From positions 1-6,490 of the forward strand of contig JAQCJS010000063.1 of NCBI GenBank assembly GCA_027592975.1: DNA of 6,490 nucleotides, read 5' to 3'. This DNA is from Chloroflexota bacterium. Its GTDB lineage: Bacteria; Chloroflexota; Dehalococcoidia; UBA2979. The translations under genes and the position numbers were made by a program. Shown piece after piece: positions 1 to 6,067 of the stretch. The first letter of the stretch is position 1, and the number at the start of each line of letters is the position of its first letter. Below the pieces are notes generated by a model. That model was not told the DNA's origin and did no database searches. It saw only the letters and a program-made list of their open reading frames with translations.

Positions 1-857
1 GCCGTCGACACTGCCGCGGCGGTGACCACCAGCGCGCCCTCTTGCGGCGAGAAGCCCTTCGAGACGACGTACGGCGCCATGTGCACGAAGATCGACCACT
101 GCGGCAGGCCGGTGAGCGTGAAGCCGACGGTGGTGAGCCAGAACGCCCGGGTATGGAGCGCCTCGCGCACGGTCCATTCCCGCCCGTAACCGGCGGTCGT
201 GCCCGCCACGGACGTGATGGGAGGCGCGAGGTCCCCGTCCGGCAGCAGGCCCAGGTCGTCCGGGCGGCGGCGGATCGTGACCCACGCCATCGGCGCGATC
301 GCGCAGACGATGAGGCCCATCAACACCCAGACGAAGCGCCAGCCGTACGCCGCCTCCACGATCCCCATCAACGGCGCGAGCGCGATGCCCGCCGTCGCCG
401 ACCCGGCCGTGAAGAACATGAACGCCACCGCGCGCTTCCGCACGAACCAGTTGGCCATGGCGACCACGGGCCCCAGGTGGTTGAACCCCAGCGATGCGAC
501 GCCGTACAGCGACCAGATGGCGTAGTACTGCCACCTCGTCTGGACGCCCGCGAGCAGGATCAGCGCGATGCCGCCGGCCAGCAGCGAGACGGTCATGAGG
601 ACGCGCGGGCCGTAGCGATCCACGGTCGGCCCGAGCATCGCGGCGAGGAACCCGCCGAGCAGCGTCGCCACCGTGATCGCGGTCACGATCTCCGTGCGGC
701 TCCACCCCAGTTCCACGCCCATCGGCGCGATCAAGATGCCGAAGACCCAGCCCCCGGCGCTGGTGGCGAAGTGCTGCGACAGGAAGCAGGTCGCGACGAT
801 CCACCATCCGCGGAAGACGCGCGGCCGGGGCGGCGAGGCAGGCGGGGCGTTCACCAT
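1..857 (-). CDS. MFS transporter, partial (C-terminus beyond window edge)
   Basis: Major facilitator superfamily permease of the inner membrane, probably for a small organic acid. Reading the minus strand from the ATG at 857 gives 285 codons without a stop before the window ends; full family members have roughly 400-440 residues, so about two thirds is present. Visible parts: a short Pro-rich cytoplasmic N-terminus (1-15), a first membrane segment near 17-40, the sequence GWSRTEI at 51-57 before the second helix, a motif-A-like loop GPTVDRYGPR (76-85) between TM2 and TM3, hydrophobic helices near 86-104, 111-134, 143-165 and 173-193, and the central cytoplasmic loop with RRRPDDLGLLPDG (196-208). 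That loop and the GWSRTEI motif are typical of the monocarboxylate/oxalate-formate antiporter-like branch. TM7 begins near 238. The start lies 38 nt after the stop of the upstream CoA-transferase, so it is probably the last visible gene of that operon. No clear Shine-Dalgarno sequence is seen. MFS is secure; the substrate is an inference from context. Confidence 0.9.
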   Translation of the reverse strand, partial: MVNAPPASPPRPRVFRGWWIVATCFLSQHFATSAGGWVFGILIAPMGVELGWSRTEIVTAITVATLLGGFLAAMLGPTVDRYGPRVLMTVSLLAGGIALILLAGVQTRWQYYAIWSLYGVASLGFNHLGPVVAMANWFVRKRAVAFMFFTAGSATAGIALAPLMGIVEAAYGWRFVWVLMGLIVCAIAPMAWVTIRRRPDDLGLLPDGDLAPPITSVAGTTAGYGREWTVREALHTRAFWLTTVGFTLTGLPQWSIFVHMAPYVVSKGFSPQEGALVVTAAAVST

Positions 858-895
858 CGCACCGTAGCGCCGCCGCCGGATGTGGGCGAGACGTG

Positions 896-2155
896 CTAGA
901 AGACGACTTTCTCCGCGACCAGCGCGGCGATCTCCTCGTCCGTCAGGCCGAGGAGGCCGCCGAGGACGTCACGGTTGTGCTCGCCCAGCATCGGCCCGGG
1001 GCGCGGACGGTGGCCCGGGCTGGCGGACATCTTCCAGGGGACGTTCATCAGCGTGATCGGCCCGACGAGGTCGTGCCGCAGCCGCTCGATGAACCCCCGC
1101 TCCTCGAGGTGGGGGTCGGTGACGATCTGGTCGGAGCGCATGGAGGGCATCGCCGCCACGCCGGCCTCCTGCAGCACGCGCATCACCTCGTAGTCCGCAC
1201 GCGCGTTCGTCCACTCCGTGACCAGCGCGTCCAGCGCCTCACGGTGCACGACGCGGCTCGGGAGGTCGAGGAAGCGCGGATCCGCCGCCAGCCCGGGCTG
1301 GTCGATCGCGGTGCAGAAGCGCTGCCACTCGCCCTCGGAGGCGACGGCGATCGAGACCCAGTGGTCGTCGCCGGTGCAGCGGTAGACGCCGTGCGGCGCC
1401 ATGGAGGTGCTGCGGTTGCCGTCGCGGTGCCGCACGCGGCCGTTCATGGAGTAGTCCATCAGCGTGTCGCCGATGAGCGAGGCGAGCGCGTCGCGCGCGG
1501 CGAGGTCGATCCTCGTGCCCTCGCCGGTGCGCTGGCGGTGGTAAAGCGCAGAGAGCGTGGCGAAGACGCCGATGAACCCGCTGCGGAAGTCCGAGGATCC
1601 GCGGAACTCCGTGGGGGCGCCATCGGCATAGCCGGTCATGTGGCTGAGGCCGGCGAGCGCGGAGAACGTGGTCGCCAGCGCGCCGTACTCGCGCTCCGGG
1701 CCGGTGTCACCCATCGCCGCCATGGAGGTCATGATGATGCGCGGGTTGACCGCCTTCAGATCCTCGTAGCCGAGTCCGAGCTTCTGCATGACGCCGGGCC
1801 GGAAGTTTTCGATCACCACGTCGCTTTGCGCCACGAGGCGCTTGATCAACTCGATCGATCGCGGCTCGCGCAGGTTGAGCGTGACGCCGCGCTTGTTGTG
1901 GTTCAGGACGTGGAAGCCGGGCGCGTTCTTGGAGGGCCAGTCCGCGGGCGGGTTCGCGCGGTTGTTGCGGAGCTGCTCCAGGCGCGCGGCGCTTTCGATG
2001 CGGATCACGTCCGCGCCCAGCATCCCGAGCGTGCTGCAGGCGAACGGACCGGCGTAGATCGCACAGAAGTCCAGCACGCGGATGCCGTGCAGCGGCGCGC
2101 GCACCTCGTCCTCGGCGGGGCCGGTCGCGGGCGTGGGGGGCGTCTCGGTCGCCAT
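896..2155 (-). CDS. CaiB/BaiF (class III) CoA-transferase, B-type
   Basis: Cytoplasmic family III CoA-transferase, 419 residues, full length for the family (about 380-430). These enzymes move CoA from an acyl-CoA donor to a free carboxylate through a covalent aspartyl intermediate. Seen here: N-terminal fold motif GIRVLDF...AGPF (24-38), LGADVIRIES (46-55), NHNKRGVTLNL (85-95), the signature DVVIENFRPG (112-121) followed by LGLGYEDL, NPRI (137-140), the expected catalytic Asp at 189 in SSDFRSG (by alignment with Asp169 of Oxalobacter formyl-CoA transferase, from memory), GEGTRIDLAARDAL (211-224), DPHLEERGF (347-355) and the C-terminal PGPMLGEHN (386-394). The start chosen, ATG at 2155, shares its A with the TGA stop of the upstream gene (TGATG) and has AGGGG 7 nt before it. 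An open frame upstream to 2398 lies wholly inside the neighbour and lacks family similarity. It groups with the 6068 gene by its ADVI.IES..R motif. The substrate is unknown. Confidence 0.95.
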   Translation of the reverse strand: MATETPPTPATGPAEDEVRAPLHGIRVLDFCAIYAGPFACSTLGMLGADVIRIESAARLEQLRNNRANPPADWPSKNAPGFHVLNHNKRGVTLNLREPRSIELIKRLVAQSDVVIENFRPGVMQKLGLGYEDLKAVNPRIIMTSMAAMGDTGPEREYGALATTFSALAGLSHMTGYADGAPTEFRGSSDFRSGFIGVFATLSALYHRQRTGEGTRIDLAARDALASLIGDTLMDYSMNGRVRHRDGNRSTSMAPHGVYRCTGDDHWVSIAVASEGEWQRFCTAIDQPGLAADPRFLDLPSRVVHREALDALVTEWTNARADYEVMRVLQEAGVAAMPSMRSDQIVTDPHLEERGFIERLRHDLVGPITLMNVPWKMSASPGHRPRPGPMLGEHNRDVLGGLLGLTDEEIAALVAEKVVF

Positions 2156-3360
2156 CAGATCGCCCCTGCCGCGCGCAGCGCCGCGAGGTCGCCCTCGCCG
2201 TAGCCGATCGAGGCGAGCACGGTGGCGGTGTGCTGGCCGAGCGTCGGCGCGGGCAGGAACTCGCGCTTCGGGATGCCGGCAAACTGGTATGGCGTGGAGG
2301 GGTACCGGAACGTCCCGGCGACCGGGTGTTCGATCTCCACCAGGAAGCCGCGCGCCTCGGTCTGCTTCGACGTGAAGAAGTCCTCTGCGGTGTAGCACAC
2401 AGCGGTCGCGATTCCGGCCTTCTGGGTGAGGTGGAAGATCTCATCGGCCGTGCGCGTGCTGGCCCACTCGCCCATGCCCTGCCGGAGCAGCGCGTAGGAA
2501 CGGGAGCGGGTCAGGCGGTCGGTCAGTTCAGAGGCCTTCGCCCACTCGGGGTTGTCCATGACGCCGACCATTGTCTGCCACATGTCGTCCGCGCGCGCAT
2601 CGAGGACGACGTAGCCGTCCTTCGCAGGAACCACCCCGCCCGGCAAGTTGCGCGTGCGCCGCGTCTCCAGGACGCCGTCATCGCCGTAGCGCTCGATCTC
2701 GACACCCGATAGCAGCAGCAACCCCTCGTGCACGGAGACATCGATGACCTGGCCGTCACCGGTCGCCTCGCGCCAGAGCAGCGCGGCGACGATCGGGCTG
2801 GCGGCGATCACGCCGCCATCGCACTCCGCGAGGTGCGCGGGGCCGGCCACGGGCTCGCGGTCGGGGTGCAGGTCGTTCGCGTAGCCACCCGGCATCACGA
2901 AGCCCTCGCCGCCCGCGTGGAACAGATTCAGGTGGTGCGCGGCGTAGTCGCGGTAGGGGCCCGTCTGCCCGAACGGCGAGACGCGCGCCACGATGAGCCG
3001 CGGGTTCGCCGCGCGCAGCGTCTCCGGCGCCAGCCCGATCGCCTCCAGGTGCCCCGGCGGCTGGCCGTCCACCAGGACGTCCGCGTGCTGCGCGAGACGG
3101 AGGAAGACGGCGCGCCCCTCCGGCGTCGCCGGATCGAGCGTGATGCCCTGCTTGTTCGTGTTCAGGTTCAGGAAGAGGCCGCTGGCCTCCTCGTTCGGCA
3201 CGTCGCCGGGGAACGGCCCCTCGCGGCGCGTCCAGTCGCCCTGCCCGGGCTCCTCGACCTTGATGACCTCCGCGCCCAGGTCGCCGAAGAGCTTGGCGCA
3301 ATACGCCCCGCTGATGAACGGGCTGAACTCCAGGATGCGGACGCCGTCGAAAATGCCCAT
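2155..3360 (-). CDS. CaiB/BaiF (class III) CoA-transferase, A-type
   Basis: Cytoplasmic family III CoA-transferase of 401 residues, complete. Motifs in order: GVRILEFSPFISGAY (6-20), LGAEVIKVEEPGQGD (28-42), GPFPGD (48-53), SGLFLNLNTNKQGITLD (60-76), NPRLIVARVSPFGQTGPY (119-136), the expected catalytic Asp at 181 in HLAECDGG, GDGQVIDVSV (201-210), NPEW (270-273), EARGFLVE (335-342) and APTLGQHT (371-378). An oddity is DVLVDGQPPG at 94-103, where most relatives read V.ENFRPG; the Glu-Asn-Phe is replaced by Asp-Gly-Gln. The start at 3360 opens directly into the canonical N-terminus (MGIFDGVRILEF). The frame stays open up to 3585 but that part has no family similarity and overlaps the upstream gene. 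No Shine-Dalgarno sequence is visible before this ATG, so it may rely on coupling to the dehydratase gene 29 nt upstream. The stop overlaps the next ATG by one base. Paired with the B-type gene it may form a heteromer; that is inference. Confidence 0.95.
   Translation of the reverse strand: MGIFDGVRILEFSPFISGAYCAKLFGDLGAEVIKVEEPGQGDWTRREGPFPGDVPNEEASGLFLNLNTNKQGITLDPATPEGRAVFLRLAQHADVLVDGQPPGHLEAIGLAPETLRAANPRLIVARVSPFGQTGPYRDYAAHHLNLFHAGGEGFVMPGGYANDLHPDREPVAGPAHLAECDGGVIAASPIVAALLWREATGDGQVIDVSVHEGLLLLSGVEIERYGDDGVLETRRTRNLPGGVVPAKDGYVVLDARADDMWQTMVGVMDNPEWAKASELTDRLTRSRSYALLRQGMGEWASTRTADEIFHLTQKAGIATAVCYTAEDFFTSKQTEARGFLVEIEHPVAGTFRYPSTPYQFAGIPKREFLPAPTLGQHTATVLASIGYGEGDLAALRAAGAI
2163..2167 (-). 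promoter_or_regulatory. Shine-Dalgarno site of CoA-transferase B inside CoA-transferase A
   Basis: AGGGG on the minus strand, 7 nt before the ATG at 2155 and inside the last codons of the upstream gene. Together with the TGATG stop-start overlap it supports termination-reinitiation coupling and chooses 2155 over any upstream start. Confidence 0.6.
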
Positions 3361-3389
3361 GTGCGCGAGTCTACCGTGCGCGGCGCGGG

Positions 3390-4658
3390 CTAGGAGTACC
3401 AGCCCGGCGGCGGGCTGGCGAATTTCGGCGGCAACTGCACCGGGCCGAGCTCCCGCGACGGCAGCAGCACCTCCGCGCGGCCGGGGGCGGTGACGCGACC
3501 GCGCTGATCCTCCAGCCACACCTCGATCTCCACGATCGACTCGCCGTGCTCCTGTCGCTTGCCGGTGACGCGGCCCTTCGCCCACTCCGTGTCGCCGATG
3601 TAGACGAAGCGCCGGATCTGGTTGTCGATCATGCGCAGCCAGCCGGCGTCACCCATCCAGTTGGTGAGGACGTGCGTGGCGAAGGCAATGCGCTGGGAGC
3701 CGTAGTCGTACGCGACGGGATTGCCCGTGCGCTGGGCGATGCCGTTGTCCCAGTGCACCGCCTCGATCGGGTCAGGGATGCCCGCGCTGTTGATCAGGTA
3801 GGCGCGCGGGATCTTCTTGCGCTGGTCGTGCGCCAGCTTGAAGGAGAGCGACCCGCGCATCTGCAGACCCAGGCCGGAGGCGAACGTGAGCATGTCTGTG
3901 ACGGTCAGCGGGCCGTACACCGTGGGCGTTAGATCGTCCCCCACGTTCACGTCCTCGTAGTAGCGAGGGTTCGCGCCGCGGATCTCCATCCGCTCGTAGT
4001 CCGCGTCAATCCGCTCGATGTCCTCGGGCGTGTAGGTCTGGGGCTCGATGGCGGCGTACTTCTCGCGCTCGCCCCACTCCTTCTGGCGGCCGCCACGGAT
4101 GCTGGAGTTCGTACGACGGATCACCAGCTCGCCGCGCTGGTTCCAGACCTCCTCGCACTGGTACTGGAGGACCGTGCGGCCGGTGAACTGGCTCCGCTTC
4201 TCGATGATGTCGCCGAGGAAAGAGCGCGGCGTCAGCACGTCGCCCGGGTGAACCGGCAGCAGGAACTGCGTGTGCGTCCCCGCGTACCACGTGTGGATGC
4301 CGGAGAGCGCGTCGCGCGAGCGCTCGATCTCCTCGGCCGTCCACTCGCGCTGCTCGGGCACGCCGACCGTCTCGAAGAAGGTGGGCGAGCCGATGATGCC
4401 GCGCCAGCGGGTGGTCTTCGCGTAGTCGGGGTCGGAGTAGAGCGGGTTGTCCATGCCCAGCGACTCCGCGTAGTGGCGGATCGCGTCGCGGGTTGCCTCG
4501 GTGTTCCACTTGTTGCGGCGGATGGCGCGCTCCGCGCCGACGCGGCTCTTGGCGAGTGCGATCATCTCGTCCGTGATCTCGCGCTCCGCCTCGCCCGAGG
4601 CGTACGTGCCGTACTCCTGCTCCTTCACCACCGGAGCGGTTTGATCCTGCTGAGTCAT
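3390..4658 (-). CDS. Double hot-dog MaoC/FAS1-like acyl-CoA dehydratase/hydratase
   Basis: Predicted cytoplasmic protein of 422 residues with two hot-dog domains, as in FAS1-like dehydratase and eukaryotic hydratase-2 proteins. Such enzymes add or remove water across the 2,3-bond of an acyl-CoA. N-terminal domain about 27-200: GMDNPLYSDPDYAKTTRW (68-85) sits where hydratases carry the D.NP.H motif, with Tyr74 in place of His; PVHPGD (135-140) and RRTNSSIR (181-188) follow. C-terminal domain about 230-400: NVGDDLTP (238-245), VHWDNGIAQRTG (301-312) with His302 in the place expected for the catalytic His, YDYGSQRIAF (317-326), LTNWMGD (331-337), IGDTEWAKGRVTGKR (354-368). These blocks resemble the approximately 400-residue MaoC-type proteins of Actinobacteria and Chloroflexota (from memory). 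The start is supported by GGAGG 5 nt upstream and a promoter 30-60 bp upstream. It is the first gene of the leftward operon, 29 nt before CoA-transferase A. The fold is secure; direction of reaction and substrate are not known. Confidence 0.88.
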   Translation of the reverse strand: MTQQDQTAPVVKEQEYGTYASGEAEREITDEMIALAKSRVGAERAIRRNKWNTEATRDAIRHYAESLGMDNPLYSDPDYAKTTRWRGIIGSPTFFETVGVPEQREWTAEEIERSRDALSGIHTWYAGTHTQFLLPVHPGDVLTPRSFLGDIIEKRSQFTGRTVLQYQCEEVWNQRGELVIRRTNSSIRGGRQKEWGEREKYAAIEPQTYTPEDIERIDADYERMEIRGANPRYYEDVNVGDDLTPTVYGPLTVTDMLTFASGLGLQMRGSLSFKLAHDQRKKIPRAYLINSAGIPDPIEAVHWDNGIAQRTGNPVAYDYGSQRIAFATHVLTNWMGDAGWLRMIDNQIRRFVYIGDTEWAKGRVTGKRQEHGESIVEIEVWLEDQRGRVTAPGRAEVLLPSRELGPVQLPPKFASPPPGWYS

Positions 4659-4663
4659 GCGAG

Positions 4664-4668
4664 CCTCC
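4664..4668 (-). promoter_or_regulatory. Shine-Dalgarno site of the dehydratase gene
   Basis: GGAGG on the minus strand with a 5-nt spacer to the ATG at 4658. It is the strongest ribosome binding core in the window and fixes the start of the first gene of the leftward operon. Confidence 0.75.
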
Positions 4669-4687
4669 AGGGCGGACGAATAGAGCC

Positions 4688-4716
4688 GGTCTAACGCGAT
4701 GCGCAGAGCCTGTCAA
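4688..4716 (-). promoter_or_regulatory. Sigma-70-like promoter for the leftward operon
   Basis: On the minus strand a perfect TTGACA (4716-4711) is followed by a 17-nt spacer and TAGACC (4693-4688), which matches the TATAAT -10 consensus at three of six positions. A start of transcription near 4681 would leave a leader of about 22 nt that contains the GGAGG ribosome binding site of the dehydratase gene at the right distance. The -35 match, exact spacer and downstream geometry are seen in the sequence; activity is inferred. The -10 box is poor, as is common in high-GC bacteria. Confidence 0.5.
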
Positions 4717-4730
4717 ACAGTGCTTTACTG
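4710..4730. promoter_or_regulatory. Overlapping short inverted repeats, possible operator
   Basis: Two small palindromes share bases: CTGT-CAA-ACAG (4710-4720) and CAGT-GCTTT-ACTG (4718-4730). The first covers the -35 hexamer of the leftward promoter and the second lies just upstream of it, over the weak rightward -10 candidate. A repressor or activator bound here could act on both operons. The arms are only 4 bp, so chance is a serious alternative, and no regulator gene is visible in the window. Confidence 0.25.
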
Positions 4731-4795
4731 GCGAACACACCCCGCCAACTCCTACAACCGGCACCGAAGCCGCGCCCGTCCAGAGGCTGCCAGCC

Positions 4796-6067
4796 ATGAC
4801 CGCCGCCACCTCCGGCCCCACCGCCCAGACACACCCCGGCCCGCTCACGGGCCTGCGTGTCGTGGAGGTCGGCGACCTGGTCACCGCGCCGTTCACCGCG
4901 AAGATCCTCGCGGACCTGGGTGCCACGGTGCTGAAGGTCGAGATCCCCCGCACGGGCGACCGGAGCCGCGTGGTCGGCCCGTTCCCGCAGGATCAGCCGC
5001 ACCCGGAGCACAGCGGCCTGTTCGTCTACCTGAACGCGAAGAAGCGCGGCGTCACGCTCGACCTCGAGTCCGCGACCGGGCGGGCGCTGTTCGCGCGGCT
5101 GATCGCAGACGCCGATGTGCTGGTAGAGAACGTCGCCCCGCAGGACTCCGCGCGCCTCGGCCTCGCGCCGGAGGCGGTACGGCGGGCGAACCCGGGCATC
5201 ATCCACCTGTCGATCACGCCGTTCGGGCACGTCGGCCCATACGCCTCGCACCGGGGGTACGGCCTGAACGTTGCCGCGATGAGCGGCCTCGTCCTCACCA
5301 CCGGCGAGGCGGGCCGGCCGCCGCTACCGCCGCCCGACTTCCAGGAGGACTTCTTCACCGGCGTGGTCGGCGGCCTGAGCGTGATGCTCGCGCTCGCTGG
5401 CCGCGACCGTGCCGAGGCCGCTGGCGAACCCGCCGAGGCCCGCGGTGAGTGGATCGACCTCTCCGGCGCGAACGCGTGGATGACGTTCCAGACGGGCATG
5501 GCGGTGCTGCAGTGGATCTTCAGCGGTCGCCGCACCATCCGGCAGGGTCGTCGCAGCGCCGGCAATCCGTACCCCTACGCCATCCTGCCCTGCGCGGACG
5601 GCTACATCCGGCTGATCGCGATGCAAAAGATCGAGTGGACGCGCTTCGTCGACATCCTCGGCAACCCGGAGTGGACGAAGGACGCGCGCTTCCAGAACCG
5701 GCTGGTGATGAACCAGAAGTACCACGAGGAGTTGGACGCGCTGATCCAGCCGTGGCTGTCCGCGCGCACCAAGAACCAGCTGCAGGACATCTTCTACACG
5801 GGCGGCCTCCCCTTCACGCCGGTGAAGGACTACCGCGACGTGTTCAACGACCCGCAGCTCCGCGCGCGCGGCTTCTTCCTCCCGGCCGACCAGCCCGGCA
5901 TCGGTCAGTTCGATGTGCCCGGGCCACCCTACCACCTGCGCAACGAACCGCTGGGGGCGTGGCGGCCTGCGCCAACGCTCGGCGAGCACAATGACGAGGT
6001 GTACGGCGATCACCTGCGCGTGAGCGCGCGCGACCTGGTGGCGCTGCAGCAGGCGGGGGTGATCTAG
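4796..6067 (+). CDS. CaiB/BaiF (class III) CoA-transferase, A'-type
   Basis: Cytoplasmic family III CoA-transferase, 423 residues, complete. Motifs in order: GLRVVEVGDLVTAPF (19-33), LGATVLKVEIPRTGD (41-55), GPFPQD (61-66), SGLFVYLNAKKRGVTLDL (73-90), DVLVEN (107-112), NPGIIHLSITPFGHVGPY (132-149), the expected catalytic Asp at 185 in FQEDFFTG, WIDLSGANAW (219-228), GNPEWTKDARF (289-299), DPQLRARGFF (352-361) and APTLGEHND (392-400). Residues 203-218 are an Ala/Glu-rich stretch where relatives usually have a shorter R..TG.GQ turn, so there is a small insertion before the WID motif. An 18-residue N-terminal tail precedes the fold. The start at 4796 has AGAGG 9 nt upstream. The gene begins the rightward operon and its TAG stop directly abuts the ATG of the next CoA-transferase. 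It resembles the A-type gene on the other side of the promoter region more than its own neighbour. The substrate is unknown. Confidence 0.95.
   Translation: MTAATSGPTAQTHPGPLTGLRVVEVGDLVTAPFTAKILADLGATVLKVEIPRTGDRSRVVGPFPQDQPHPEHSGLFVYLNAKKRGVTLDLESATGRALFARLIADADVLVENVAPQDSARLGLAPEAVRRANPGIIHLSITPFGHVGPYASHRGYGLNVAAMSGLVLTTGEAGRPPLPPPDFQEDFFTGVVGGLSVMLALAGRDRAEAAGEPAEARGEWIDLSGANAWMTFQTGMAVLQWIFSGRRTIRQGRRSAGNPYPYAILPCADGYIRLIAMQKIEWTRFVDILGNPEWTKDARFQNRLVMNQKYHEELDALIQPWLSARTKNQLQDIFYTGGLPFTPVKDYRDVFNDPQLRARGFFLPADQPGIGQFDVPGPPYHLRNEPLGAWRPAPTLGEHNDEVYGDHLRVSARDLVALQQAGVI
6054..6064 (+). promoter_or_regulatory. Extended Shine-Dalgarno-like site before the second rightward gene
   Basis: CGGGGGTGATC matches the complement of the 16S rRNA 3' end (AGGAGGTGATC) at nine of eleven positions, and one of the two differences (A to G) still allows a G-U pair. 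The G-run ends 8 nt before the ATG at 6068. The same bases encode the last residues, Ala-Gly-Val-Ile, of the upstream protein, so part of the match may be a by-product of coding. Confidence 0.5.

Larger units (their letters stand above)
4659..4795. promoter_or_regulatory. Divergent intergenic region between the two operons
   Basis: This 137-bp region is the only non-coding gap of notable size in the window, and both flanking genes are transcribed away from it. It looks less GC-rich than the flanking genes and contains a leftward promoter-like element pair and two short overlapping inverted repeats. For the rightward gene only weak signals are visible: TTTACT at 4724-4729 could serve as a -10 box but has no good -35 partner, and AGAGG at 4782-4786 lies 9 nt before the ATG at 4796 as a modest ribosome binding site. 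Shared control of both operons from this region is an inference. Confidence 0.6.

Noticed and set aside
858..895. Terminator or promoter between CoA-transferase B and the MFS gene
   Set aside because: The 38-nt gap is GC-rich with no stable hairpin plus T-run and no recognisable -35/-10 pair, so read-through is the simpler reading.
42..899. 285-codon plus frame opposite the MFS gene
   Set aside because: Arg/Asp/His-rich shadow; the minus frame encodes clear membrane helices and MFS motifs.
893..2203. 436-codon open frame on the plus strand opposite CoA-transferase B
   Set aside because: Its translation is rich in Arg, His, Val, Asp and Ala without any family motif, as expected for an antisense shadow in high-GC DNA. 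The minus strand frame has full CaiB/BaiF motifs.
2156..2398. N-terminal extension of CoA-transferase B (start at 2398)
   Set aside because: The added 81 residues are Arg-rich, lie inside the coding part of CoA-transferase A and have no family similarity. The ATG at 2155 has a ribosome binding site and the stop-start overlap.
3361..3585. N-terminal extension of CoA-transferase A (start at 3585)
   Set aside because: The added 75 residues overlap the dehydratase gene, are low-complexity Arg/Ala/Gly, and the family N-terminus begins exactly at the ATG at 3360.
4718..4730. CAGTGCTTTACTG as a transcription terminator hairpin
   Set aside because: The stem is only 4 bp with no following T-run, and it lies between two divergent starts, where a terminator is not expected.
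4006..4953. 315-codon minus frame spanning the dehydratase start and the intergenic region
   Set aside because: It is a different frame from the dehydratase gene, crosses the promoter region and the start of the divergent gene, and is Arg/Pro-rich without motifs. Its length comes from high GC content.
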